From the NCBI GenBank assembly GCA_035771175.1, contig CM069590.1:60675997-60739996 (forward strand): a DNA stretch of 64,000 nucleotides, given 5' to 3'. A program made the translations under genes and the position numbers. Numbering within the stretch: position 1 is the stretch's first letter; each line of letters opens with the position of its first letter. Shown here in pieces: positions 22,209 through 33,954 of this stretch. The notes under the pieces were generated by a model. The model saw only the letters and a program-made list of their open reading frames with translations, was not told the DNA's origin and made no database searches. This DNA comes from Paratinospora sagittata. Lineage: Eukaryota > Streptophyta > Magnoliopsida > Ranunculales > Menispermaceae.

Positions 22209-22215
22209 AAACCCT
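22209..22215 (+). promoter_or_regulatory. Telo-box upstream of LTV1
   Basis: AAACCCT lies 105 bases upstream of the LTV1 start codon. Telo-boxes are frequent in promoters of plant ribosomal-protein and ribosome-biogenesis genes, which fits this gene. Confidence 0.5.
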
Positions 22216-22319
22216 CGTCACAAAGCCTTTATATTTGTTCATTAGCGTTTTGGGGTGTTTTTTCCTGGTTTTTGCAACGCATTCGCAGAACGAAGCTTCT
22301 CGATATTTCAGCAAACGCG

Positions 22320-24547
22320 ATGGGGAGGAAGATGAAGCCCATTGACAAGAAAAAATCGGCAACTTTTCGGCTACTGGCGAGAGACACTTCTGATCCTAAT
22401 TACAACGATGAATCGAGCAGCGACCGCGTTTTTGTTAGGGTTGACACAAACTCCTACTCAGTTCTTGGATTCGGCGACGAAGTTGCATCCATCGATCAAC
22501 CTGGTTTTCCCGGAGAAACCAGCTTCAATGACGATCCAGATTCCATATTCGCCGATGCACCAGAAGATGAAGACGGAGATTATTTACCTAGAAATCATGT
22601 TCTTCGAACTAATGGTATCGGTAGAACGCCGTTACCGGATCATATACGGAGGGAGATTTTGGAGCTAGGGCTTCCAGATGATGGTTATAATTACCTTCAG
22701 CACTTGCGTGAAATTAAGAACACTGGTGGCGGTTCTACGTTCTATCAGAACAGTAAAGCCAAACTTGACGAGCTTCCGCTTGATGTTAAGGTTAGTAAAG
22801 TTGGATTACTCTGAAAAAAGGTTTTTTTTTTTTTTAAATAATGTTTCTGGTTTTTTGTTTGAATTTTGTCTGTTTGCAGGCTTATGATGCTTCGAGAGTT
22901 CGGATAGCTGGAGCGGAAGGTAATTCGAATGGGAATTCGATTTACGATGTTTCATCGAACACTGTTATTGTGAGAAGTCAAAAGGCTGTTGATCCTGAAG
23001 TAAATGCATTCCTTGATGATAGCGATATGTCTCGGTTTGGGTCGGATGTTGAGGATTTGGAAGAGGATTTTGTTGTGCAAGCGAATCCTCCTGAAGAGGA
23101 TGATGGAATTGTTGAGAGGGAGATAAATTTAGGTGCGTCACCGCATGAAGTAGTCAAGAGAGAGTGCGATCCAGCTGATAATTACGTGGATCATGAAGAT
23201 GAAAATTACTTAAATGGTGACAATGTGTTATCAAGTTACAAACGAGGATCAACGAGTGAGGTCGCCAGCCCTGAGCAGCCTAGAGTTCGTCGACTTTTGG
23301 ATGAGCAGTTTGATTTGGTAAGATTGTTATTTCTGTGTTTGAGCTGTTGCCTATTTATGTTTTCTAGTTTTGCAATCTTATGGATTTACTATTGCGTTTG
23401 CCGCCATTATCTAATTCGTTCTGCCTGTTGTTTTAACATACTAAAGATTGGCAATCAAAATCATTTCACAATCATCTATCATGAAACAACTCATGTGTAG
23501 TGTATTTCTTCTGCTTGCAATACTATCAGTCATGTAGCATTTGCCATTTTAACATTCCTCATCTGTTTCTTGCAGCTTGCAATTCAGGAGTATGGTACAG
23601 ATGATGATAGTGATTATGCTGGTAGTGAAATTGCAGAAGGTGAGTCCTTGGTGGGTCATGCCCGCAATGACAATTTAATGAATGACTTGGTACTTGGTGA
23701 TGAATATAAAGTTCCTGCTGATAACTTACGTGCAAATGAGGGACTAAGAAATGAGGAACTTGTGAACTCAGCTGCGGATGTGCTCCAGCGTTGTGTAGAA
23801 TATGCTAAGAGATATGAGAATGAAGACCAAGATGATGCGGAAGTGGTGATAGTGCAAGAAAGTAGTGATGAATCTGAGATGTGGGACTGTGAGACTATTG
23901 TATCTATGTATTCAAATCTTGATAACCATCCCGGTAGAATAGAAGCTCCGGAGACAACAAGAAAGAAAAAACTTGCTGAATCTCTTTCGACGATTTCCAC
24001 TGGGAATAATCAGTTGATATCTCTTCGAGGAAAGGAGAAGCTTCCGGTCGATTTTCTACCTCATAGCAGGAAAGTTGTTGCAGAGAAGCCAAGCAGAGTT
24101 CCAGGCTTGAGACCTGAATTGCATAAGAGAAGATCCCATGGAGACGAGTTAAAGGAGGAAAAGAAAGAAAGAAAGGTGTCTGCTGATAAATGTTGAATAT
24201 TTTTATGAAGCGTTTTAGCATTCATAAATGTTATTATGAATGAATTAGACTGTTTTCATTTATTATTGGTATTAAAAGAGATTTCTTTTTTAATTGAGAC
24301 ACAATCATATAGGGACCCCCATATTAAGGTTTCTGTCAAAATCTAGAATGCTTAATTCTTTCTAAATGTGTACAGTTTACTTGCTGATATGGCTAGTCGA
24401 CTTCCTTATCTGCAGGCTGCCGTAAAAGAGGAGCGACGAGAAGCCAGGTGTGCAAAGAAAGAAATGAAGGGGTTATACAAGTGTGAAGCTCAGCGTGCAC
24501 AGAAGGCTGTTGCCATCTCAGGGCCAAGCTCCTTTCATCTTATGTAA
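22320..24547 (+). CDS. LTV1: LTV1 homologue, 40S ribosome biogenesis factor
   Basis: Encodes the LTV1 family, which binds pre-40S particles and is needed for head maturation and export of the small subunit. Coding exons are 22320-22790, 22880-23317, 23576-24175 and 24416-24547, giving 546 aa. All introns are GT-AG and phase 0. The ATG at 22320 was chosen because MGRKMKPIDKKKSATFRLL is the conserved family start; an upstream in-frame ATG at 22272 only adds a nonconserved 16 residues. The N-terminal basic block and 'LLARDTSDP' are followed by long acidic stretches (EDEDGDYLP, EDLEEDF). The C-terminus is the conserved basic KEERREAR...KCEAQRAQK segment and GPSSFHLM. No disabling changes are seen. 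The protein is slightly longer than the Arabidopsis homologue as I recall it. Confidence 0.93.
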
Positions 24548-25780
24548 GGTGATTGCCTAGTTTAACTTCTTGGTTGCTGTCCTCTCCTAAATTAGCAAAA
24601 ATCTTAAAGTGATGGAGTACCATGTTTAATGTATATAATACAGTTGAATTCAGAGGAGTTTTTCAAATAATTGACTTTATTAAATTTGTATTTCAGGAAA
24701 AATTCTTTTGGTTGTTTTTATGATAGACAGTCTTTAATTCTCGAGTGAAGAAGAAAAAGATTTTGGCTAAAAAGATTTTGGCTATGTTTATTGAGTGTTG
24801 TTACACACTTGATTGAATCTTGTGATTGCAATTTCTTTTAACATTTGGCCTTTGAAGTTGGAAATTCATAATGGAGATATTATTTTGTTTCATTCAACGA
24901 GCACGTTCTGTTGAAGCACTTTATTTGAAATCACAGATTTTTTTCAATCAATCTATTATGTTCTGCTTCAATAATAGTGTGATTTAGGGAGTAGTATCAG
25001 TGATGAGTCAACTTAGTTTTCTCCTGTGCCTTTTCTTAAAATCAGGTAAACGTGGTATGATGCGCAGAAGATCAAGGAACCGTCCAACCTGTGGGCTGAT
25101 ATGCAGCTGGAGATACGTATATACTGGATAGCAGTGATAAAATCACATCTCAATGTTGAGAGGCGGGCATGGCGATTTGAAGTTTCTGCATTGGGCTTTC
25201 CATGTGATCGAGTCCTTGTATGTCCTGTCCTCTCTATGTTTGCTGTTCTAATGCCGTTGCTTAAACATTATTTGGCAACTGACCTTTTGGTCTAGATTCA
25301 GTATCTTATTATGATCTGAAGCAAAATTTTGTTTTGTAAGTGTCATATATATATATATATTGAATGGAAACTACTGTTGAACATTTTGATGAATTTATTT
25401 TTTTTAGATGCTCGCACAAAAAATACACCCCTGTCGTTCATGTCTGAGATTCTTTAGCTGGTTTGATTAAAGAGGATTTTGCAGAAGAAATAACGACTAT
25501 AGATAATATGGTCCATCTTTCCCTGAATAAATGTTGCCAGATTTAACGCATTCTTGTTTTTGATGCTTTTGCACCTAAAAAAACAAACAGAAAGTAACTA
25601 AGCTATAACAATAGCACCCAGTTCTTGAGCTATAGCTCAAATTACCATTTGCAAAGTTGATTGTTATGTCACGTGAAATTTCTGTGGATCGATCACAAAA
25701 GTTGCTGGTGGTCTTGTAACTTGTAAGGGAGAAGAGAATTTAAACTTTTTTATTGTTTTCTTTAACTAAAAAGCAAAAAT
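24548..25780 (+). other. LTV1 3' region, possible spliced 3'UTR
   Basis: A donor GTAAGG overlaps the LTV1 stop (ATG-TAA-GG at 24542-24549). An acceptor 'cttaaaatcag' lies near 25046, and joining to GTAAACG would recreate ATG-TAA. The 25047-25310 segment could thus be a 3'UTR exon. A 64-codon frame within it has no recognisable domain. A short (TA)n run is near 25350. Confidence 0.3.
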
Positions 25781-25853
25781 TTCCGTTGCCGGGACTTGAA
25801 CCCGGGTCTCTCGGGTGAGAGCCGAGTATCCTAACCAACTAGACTACAACGGA
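25781..25853 (-). tRNA. tRNA-Glu (anticodon CUC)
   Basis: 73 bases on the minus strand fold as a complete cloverleaf. The acceptor stem is TCCGTTG with CAACGGA, and the discriminator base is A. The D arm holds the A-box TAGTCTAGTTGG. The anticodon stem CTCGG/CCGAG closes a loop CTCTCAC with anticodon CTC. The T arm holds the B-box GGGTTCAAGTCCC. No intron. A run of five T follows the 3' end on the transcribed strand (complement of 'gcaaaaatt'), a normal Pol III stop. It looks functional. Confidence 0.96.
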
Positions 25854-26498
25854 TTTTCTATCAATATTAAAACTTTTGTAATATATTCTATATTTAAAAT
25901 AAACAATGGAATAATAATAATTACTCCATTTTTCACAAAGGTGACATTAATTAACCTCACCAGAAAACATGTAATTTACACTAGATGGATATACAGAAGC
26001 AAGTGAAATCCACTTTCGGCTGGAAGGAAGGACGAGAAGGGATAAGCAACAGCTGGCATTGGGGTACAAGAATTTAATGATCCCATTAAAGGGTACTCAA
26101 AAACAATGACAGGGCATGTGCCCAGGAAACACAACTTCCCTGATTGATAGAGAACTAGAAACATTACAATGTAGATCCTTCCATTACTCCATAGAGGAAA
26201 TTATTCTGCCAATTAATTCCATCTCAAAGGCTGCTCCTAATTATAGGGGATGACCCATAAATGAAGACACTCCTTACTCTTCAAAAACACTGAAAACAAA
26301 AAGGACCACATAATTACTACACACACTTGTCACTAAACAAAGAATTCATAATGCACATATCTTAGAAATTATTATACAACAACACAAGATGCTACTCAAA
26401 ACACGACTTATAATCTACATTAAATTTCACACACTGAACAATTGTAGACTGGTGGAATATTACAGGATATTTAAACACAACTAAATGCACACTAAAAG
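25854..26498. other. Intergenic / 3' flank of 803-aa gene
   Basis: Nothing beyond the likely 3'UTR of the minus-strand EF-hand/TPR gene in its right half. Confidence 0.4.
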
Positions 26499-28910
26499 CT
26501 ATGGATCATTCTCATAGCTCTTAGAATGCAAACTAAATAACCTGCACTTGTCTTTCATGGCTTCAGCTTCACTCCCATATTCTTTAAACCTATACTCTTC
26601 TTGCTTATATGCTGATGGCACCTTCCCTTCACTATAGCATTGGTTACACAAACTGAAATGAGATTTCAACTCCTTGAATCGTGATCCAATTATTGGGTAG
26701 CGGCATACAGCGCAAGCATGATTACCATGTCGAGTTCTATCCCCATTTTCAAGCTTTAAAAGAGTGGTCATGATCCCAAAACCCCAATCATGATCATCAA
26801 GCATCACAAGGAACTCAGGAAAAGAGACCATCGATTCATCATCTTCTCCATGGACTTCCAACATTTCACTGATCCCTTGAGAAGGAATATAAACAGCCCT
26901 CAACGACTTTATATATGTTAGAGCGTCAGCTCTCCTAATCTGCGCATTAGCTTTGTTTACAGGCCGGGATACAAGGGCATCAAAGGCAGCTCGTTTCCTC
27001 TTGTCAGGAGGGCCTGCACAAATGGGAGCAAGAACAGCGTAAAACATGCCCAAATCCACCTTGCCTGAAGATGTAGCATCCAAAACAGATAGAACCCTCT
27101 CATTGATAGCTTTCACTGATCCTTGAAACGTTTCGGGCTTCAAGAAATGAAGCAACCTGTGAAGAATTTCCTCCAACGAAGCCTTGCGAATGGACTTTAC
27201 TGGGACGCCACTACCAGAGTAGGACAATGGGACTTCTGTTTCGTTCATTTCCTTCTTGAGAAGATCCACATTGCATCGACTCAGTCGGGTGAGCCTTTGG
27301 AAAGCCCTGATTTCAAGAGCATTAGCCAAGACTTGTCTTTGTGTAGTCTTCTGACCTACCCTCTTAAACTTTGATAGCTCCACAACTATAAAAGCTCCTT
27401 CCCCATCAGCACCACCATTTGCTGCTTTAGGTCTCTTCCTCTGCAATTGCTTCAAATGAGCAATGGCATCGTGCAACTCGACCCTGTTTGTCATCTTAAA
27501 AGCCTCTTTCAGGGATTTCCTAGCTTCTTCAGCTTCCCCAGCTCCCAACAAAGCCACCGCTTTGTTAAGCTGTGCGCGCCAATTGTTTGGCCACACAGCT
27601 AAAACTCTAGTATACATCTCGGAAGCTCTTTGGTACCTGCCCATGTCCATATAAAGACCACCCAAATTGTACAAAGCATCAACATGTCCAGGCTTCAAAT
27701 CAATAGCTTTCTGAAACTCCTGAATTGCTCTTTCATCCTCTCCCATAGCATGCAAAGCTGATGCCAAATCACAATGTGCATCAGCATAATCAGGTTTCAA
27801 AAAAATGGCCTCTTCCAATGCCTTCTCTGCTGCCCTATACTCTCCAACTCCAAATAAAGCACTACCAAGAAGCTTCAAAGCCCTAAAATGTGTCGAACAA
27901 AGAATTGCAGCTTCTCTATAATGTTCACAAGCACCTAAAACCATACCTTCCCCTTCAAGTGAAATACCAAGATTCACATGAATTTGAGGAAGAAGATAAG
28001 CCCATTGGTTCCCACCAGACTCAGCAGCTTCAAGAGCCAAAGAGAACTCCTCCTTTGATTCTCCATACCTTCCAAGAACATACAAACAATTCCCAGCCCT
28101 AAAATGTGGCCTGATATCAGTAGGTTGAAGTTCACAAGCCCTCTTGAAACTCACCAAAGCCTCCTTAAACAACTGATGCTCATACAAAACCCTTCCAATT
28201 GCCATGTGCCCATCAAATGCTTCTTCCCTTGACCTAGCTGCATCTGCCCTAACTCTCAAAACCCCTAATTCCTTCAAAAATGCTGCATAATCTTGCCCTG
28301 ATTCCTCCCAAAAAACCCTTTTTTCTGAAATTTCAGCAGATGGCCCTAATTCTCTAGACCACCCAGGATCCGAATACACATCAAAATTATCCCCTTTCAA
28401 TCTCCCATCTTTCGCTTGCTTCACTTTCAATCTCTTGATCAAAAGCTCCAAATCGTCCACAAGCTTCCACGTATCATCAAAAACTATTCCATGATTCGGA
28501 GACGCGGCCCAAGCAGCGACCCTCTGTTTCTTCTGCGATTCAACCAATCTTTCATCTGCAATTGAAGACGAAGACGCTTCGGAAGCCAATGAAATCCCTA
28601 GAGCGGTAGAATCTAGGGTTAGTTCGAGACCCAGAGCGTCGAAATCCCTATCGACGTCTCCGGCGCCGTCGTCGTACGTTCGGAGAAGACCGTTGTATGT
28701 GAGGCCCTTGTCGCCGTCGATGAATTCTCCGTAGGTTTTGAAGACCTCGTCGAGAATCGCGTTGATCTGTTCGTCGCTGAATTTGACTCTAGGGTTTACA
28801 GCTACGACAAGAGCCGCCATTTCTTCTCTGTTGAGACCACCGTCTCCGTTACCGTCGAATTGCTCGAATATTCTCTTTACTTTCTCTGCTCTGCTGCCTC
28901 TGGAAGCCAT
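26499..28910 (-). CDS. Full-length EF-hand/TPR/zinc-motif protein (At1g05150-like)
   Basis: An 803-aa intronless gene, close in length and layout to Arabidopsis At1g05150 and At2g32450 (calcium-binding TPR family; exact role not established). A canonical EF-hand loop is at residues 19-30 (D-G-N-G-D-G-G-L-N-R-E-E). The partner segment with GEFIDGDKGLTYNGLL is at 61-76. About seven TPRs span 230-480, among them FRALKLLGSALFGVGEYRAA and ADAHCDLASALHAMGE. The C-terminal third has EF-hand-like acidic segments (around LDATSSGKVDLGMF and GEDDESMVSFPEF), then a CAVC...CNQC zinc-binding pair near 725-755. EF-hand-like helices followed by a two-CxxC finger recall the EF-ZZ module of dystrophin-type proteins; this is inference. 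AAACCCT lies just upstream of the ATG. It is the likely ancestor of the copies at 4.4-9.9 kb. Confidence 0.93.
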   Translation of the reverse strand: MASRGSRAEKVKRIFEQFDGNGDGGLNREEMAALVVAVNPRVKFSDEQINAILDEVFKTYGEFIDGDKGLTYNGLLRTYDDGAGDVDRDFDALGLELTLDSTALGISLASEASSSSIADERLVESQKKQRVAAWAASPNHGIVFDDTWKLVDDLELLIKRLKVKQAKDGRLKGDNFDVYSDPGWSRELGPSAEISEKRVFWEESGQDYAAFLKELGVLRVRADAARSREEAFDGHMAIGRVLYEHQLFKEALVSFKRACELQPTDIRPHFRAGNCLYVLGRYGESKEEFSLALEAAESGGNQWAYLLPQIHVNLGISLEGEGMVLGACEHYREAAILCSTHFRALKLLGSALFGVGEYRAAEKALEEAIFLKPDYADAHCDLASALHAMGEDERAIQEFQKAIDLKPGHVDALYNLGGLYMDMGRYQRASEMYTRVLAVWPNNWRAQLNKAVALLGAGEAEEARKSLKEAFKMTNRVELHDAIAHLKQLQRKRPKAANGGADGEGAFIVVELSKFKRVGQKTTQRQVLANALEIRAFQRLTRLSRCNVDLLKKEMNETEVPLSYSGSGVPVKSIRKASLEEILHRLLHFLKPETFQGSVKAINERVLSVLDATSSGKVDLGMFYAVLAPICAGPPDKRKRAAFDALVSRPVNKANAQIRRADALTYIKSLRAVYIPSQGISEMLEVHGEDDESMVSFPEFLVMLDDHDWGFGIMTTLLKLENGDRTRHGNHACAVCRYPIIGSRFKELKSHFSLCNQCYSEGKVPSAYKQEEYRFKEYGSEAEAMKDKCRLFSLHSKSYENDP

Positions 28911-31900
28911 TTTCTAGGGTTTTTTTTTCTTTTCTTTTCTTTCTGGGTACCTCTCAAATGTTGTCTAAAACAAGAATAACAGAGAGAAAAGAAAGAAAGG
29001 AGAGAGCTTTCAAGGTGTGTTTACGGTTTCCTCCATTAACGAGAGCTTGGTTTGGTGTATGTAAAGGTTGGGATCCGTGAAGAGAAAGTGATGATGGGGA
29101 GGCAGTAGTAGTTTTGGGTTTTGCTTTATGGGAGGCGTAAAAGAGGGAGATTAGTAGAGTGGTTTTTTGGTTCTTGAAGCAGTGAGCCCCATTGACACTG
29201 AAATCGGCGTTGGCACTGGTTTTGGCTCTCTTGGCTTTGCTGAATGTTGGTGAGAAAGTTAAGTAGATGGAATTCTTAATAAATTAATAATAATCCATCA
29301 GCCGGACCCGGACTTGGGAGTTGCCACTGTGTTTTTTCCCCACTTTTTTTTTATATTATTATTATTATTATTTAAATAGTATCTACCTAGGTTATGCTCA
29401 CGTCTACAAATACATATTCATCTGAAATGAACACCAACAAAGAAATATAATAGCACTCAACTAACAGTTTCACTCGTAACCAGACTGGCTTACTCTACTA
29501 GTAATGTATGGATAAAATTTTATTTCAAGAATGAAATTCAAGACTTTGTGAAAAGAAATTATAAATCAACTTATGGTTAAAGTTACCAATCACTTAACAC
29601 AATCTACTTCAACCAAGAAAAAAAAAATTAGAATTTTGAAGATCAATCTTTTGATGACTTAAGCCTAGTCAAAGAGGGTTTTTATTCCTATTTTTATTTT
29701 ATAATTATTACTTTTTGAGGAAGAAGGAAGATGGGATGTTAATATATTGTGAATTGTGAGGGAAGGAAAGTGATGGTTTTTATTTTTGGCAGTTGAAATT
29801 GTTTGGACTCTTTGTACGGGGAATCCTAAGTTAGTACTCACACGTTTATTATCCTTATTTGTTTTTCCAAAAGTTAGCGTGATTAGCGCTCTGCCTAAAT
29901 TATTTTACTCCACAAAAACACCCTCTTGTTTTAGTTTTCATACCCTTATTCCCATTACAAAAGAAGTCACTTTGAGTTTTTATATTGTTTTTTAAGCCTT
30001 TTATATAGCAAGATTATAAATTAGAAGAAAGATTAACAACTTTTCTTAGCTCATGAGTTCGTATCACACTGTTGCTTAGCTTATAGAAATTGCAATTAAC
30101 TTTCTTGTTTAACTTTTCATAGTTTTTGTTTACCTTATAAATATTATTTTTGCTTAAAAAGCTGATTTTACAAGCATTTGTAATACATTTTATTAAGTGT
30201 TTTTCCAGTAATTTTTATAAACACATGCCTTTTTAACAAGGAAAAAAAAAGTATAGAACTTTTTTTTTTTTTTTTGTCTATGACCCCGTGTCCTATTAAC
30301 TCCTTTACGAGGGTAAAACTATTTCGAAGTCGAAAACTGTAAAAGTTATTGGGCGTCATTTTCTAAAGTAGATGGATAAGTGTGAGCACAAACTCAGACT
30401 TAAAATAAAAACTTTATCATTCAACCACGACTTATACCTTATTTCTGATCTAACGAGGCTACCCAACTTTGGTAAACTTAATTAATAAAAGAGGACAATG
30501 ATTTGAAAAGCCTTTACAGCCATACAAGTGATAAAACAAAGGAGCACCAGCAAGTCATATGGTGGCTTTAGTGGAGAGTGGGGACAATGATTACTTTTAT
30601 TTTATCTTTTTACAAAATTAACTTCTATTCATGGATTGAGTCAATTAAATATTTGGATGAATACAAAAATAATATATATAATAAGATTCATTCTTAAAAC
30701 TCATTACATAATGTCTTGAAAATCAATTGATTGGTGATGAAGATTTTAAATATTTTGGACAAATTACTATGAGTGAAAGTTGATTTATAATACATGAAAA
30801 TCACCGGCCTTGAGTGCATGCTTTCTGATGATGTTATTTTTATCCTTATTCAATTCAGATTTTTAACATTTTTTAAATCTTAATATATTGAAGTGAGAAT
30901 CCAGGAGATCAGGAAGATATATACATGTTTGGAAGGATTAGTTGAAATAGCATACTTGCCATTCTTTTAGGAGTAGGGGGAAAGAGACTTTTCCGGTGGA
31001 CTTGCTTGTTTTGCCTATTTAAGTACTATTTTTCATTATTATTGAGTTAAGGAACACAAACTAGAATTTGGCTCCAATGATTTGACTCTTTCATTAAGAA
31101 TTGTCAAGAAGATTCCAACATAATAAGTTAGTATTGTTAGAATAGATTTAGACCAGACCCTATCATCAAATTTTTATATGTATTATTTGCAACTTTTAGT
31201 TTTTTTTATATGGAAAAAAATTGAAATTGTAGTGTACATATATGGGGCAGGAGTATTTAAAAATAATAATTATCAAATATTAGCTTAACATTTAATAAAA
31301 TAAAGTAAGTAGAAGAAGTGAATTCATATGATCAGATTCAGTAATAATAATAATAATAATACAAAGGAAAAAAATCATATTGGCGTATACGTCATGAAAC
31401 AATTCTCATGAAAAATGAAACATTGTTGACACACTTTTAACTTTTACACCATGTAGTCAACAGATGATGTACACAATCCATCCATATCAAACAAATCATA
31501 TATAATATCATTACTATCCATTAAAATCTCCTTATTATATGAGACAATAATCATGACTTAAGTTTGAAAGAACTTACAACATTATTTCACATTAGACTTA
31601 AAAGGAAGAGTTCCTTAATTCTTTTTGGCCTTTGCCACCAACCGTTGGGTCCTCTCCTCATATATTAGGTCACATGGTACTTGCATTTTACCCAATAAAG
31701 GTATTGGTTTTCAATGATATAGAGTACCCCACCTGTGTCAATAGTGGTGGAAGTCCTTGTAATGTTTGTTCTTCTGCCTTTTAATAAAATTACCTGAATT
31801 GTTTTATTGAATTTTATTCTTTGTTGGTGATGATCAGAAATGGATTCGATATAATAATGGAACTTTACCTGAATTGTTTCCTTGAGTTTTGAATAACTAT

Positions 31901-33954
31901 AGATATTGAGATGATGAATGATTCATCATGTGCCACAAGTCTGCTTATATTAAGGTAAGTCCACCCAGAGAAATTACTTTTGTCTTGAGCCTCTTGAAAA
32001 CGACAAAGGTGAAAATCAAATTGAATAATATAATAAGACCAAGCTGATTATTTTAAGTCAGTGTCAGAATACACTTGTATTTATCAATAATGACCGAGTG
32101 GAGACAAATTGAGTTATACAATATGATCGAATATACGTATAGTGGGAGGAGGAGGAGATATATAGTATGTATTGTATGAAAATGGGACGAAACTTATAGA
32201 ATTTCTTTATATATATATATATAGAAAGATATGTCAATTATTGGTCTCTTTTTTCATGGCTAAACATGTGGCTTGATGGGCAGTTGATATTGAAACTGAT
32301 TAATTACTCATTTTATATAAGTAGTTCCTTTATCATGGGACCCAAATTAATGACATCCCTTAAAAAGTATCTAAGAAATCATCAGTAATAATCACCTCCT
32401 CCTCTTGCTAATTAAATGATTAGTGTTGTACCTAAGCCTAAGAAGGAAAGAAATGAGGTGTTGTAGCTAAAACTAAAAGCCGGAGATGGAGGCACATATA
32501 TTAACAATGATGAGTTGGTGGCAAGCAAAATGCAGGTTGATGCTTGGGCCAAATATTAATTATAGTAGTTAGCACCTCATGCTTCAATCCATCTACAAGC
32601 TATTGGCTTTGATATTCTTCAAAGTCAGACTTCCATGAAAAGAAAAAAAGAAAAAAACATTTTGGCACAACAAACACAATTTAATAGTTCTACCATAGAC
32701 GACACTTTCTCAGTCTGGCTCGATTACTTTTGGCATTTTCCACTTTAGGTTATATACGTGTAATTCAACTCAACTCAATTAAATATTTTTTTAATTAAAT
32801 ATTTTTTTAATTATATGGGTCGGCTATACGAATTCATTTCTTCTACTTTATTTTATCATAGGTTATTCAATATTTAAATTATAATAAGTTATATCTTTTT
32901 AAATTATCTTTATTTATGTTATTGTTATTACATGAAGTTTAACCCTTTATTTATACATACATGTATACATACAAATTTAAAGAATGACAATTTAATTTGT
33001 TAGGGTCTAGATGCTTTTTTTTTTTAAAGGAATGTTCTTTGAAAGGTTAGAAAGCTCTCCAACAAATATTCTAAAGAACTTCATAGGCTAAAGCGAACCC
33101 AAGGCACTTATGATTTTGAAGAATAATGTTGCACTGACAATTCTAGTTGACATAAGCACAAACATCATCTTTAATATACCATTCAATTGCCTAATACAAG
33201 CCAATGGAACATGTCATTTTTACCTTTTTCCAACTTGTTATTGTGATTTATCTTATAATTAATGTCATACCTATCTATGTTTTTTTCCCCTACATTTTTG
33301 CATTCATTCTCATCAAATTTAGCATAGATGTATATAAAAAAATGGATTCTTAAAGAGAAATGTTTTAGAGACGCGGGAAATGTACTCAAAAAATATACAA
33401 ATCATCAATATCTCCTAGATCAATAAGAAGTCATGTATTTTGAGCAGTTCTAGGTTGATCTAAGGAATAATAATGTTTGAGTACATTCTTCTCTAAGATC
33501 TCTCTGTCAAGATAAAATTAACTCAGTGCAACTAAACTTCTTCTTTTTTTCCCATTATATGTGTTTAATACACGAATATGTTTCTTCGTTCCACTCTGTG
33601 TGTAAGGTTAAGTAAACATTTAAATTTAAAATATTATATTTTTGTTAATTATTTTAGGTCATGAATTCTATTTTACGATGAATTTTTGAGAATTAAATTC
33701 TAGTAAGAGTTCTGCCAATAAATATTTGATTTTTGGAAAACTAATCTCAAACAGGGTCGAAGGCGCATCGTCTCCTTCGAGTCTTGAACGATGACCAGTC
33801 TTTCCATCTCGCACAATGGTCGTAGTATCAACCATTCTTCATTAATCTCATTTCATTTCTCCTAAATAAATAATCTTCTCCAATCCAAAATAAATTGATT
33901 AAATAAAATAAAATCCAACCATCGGAAATACCATGCTTCCCGGTCATCCCCAGC
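28911..33954. other. Long gene-free region
   Basis: The left end is the promoter of the minus-strand 803-aa gene, with a C/T-rich leader. The right end is the promoter of the PPR gene. Between them is AT-rich DNA with short microsatellites ((ATT)n near 29357, (AAT)n near 31342, (TA)n near 32206). No open frame has a recognisable domain and no tRNA or retroelement end was identified. Unannotated noncoding RNA cannot be excluded. Confidence 0.5.

Noticed and set aside
23656..24221. Minus-strand frames of 105-114 codons
   Set aside because: They are antisense shadows of LTV1 exon 3.
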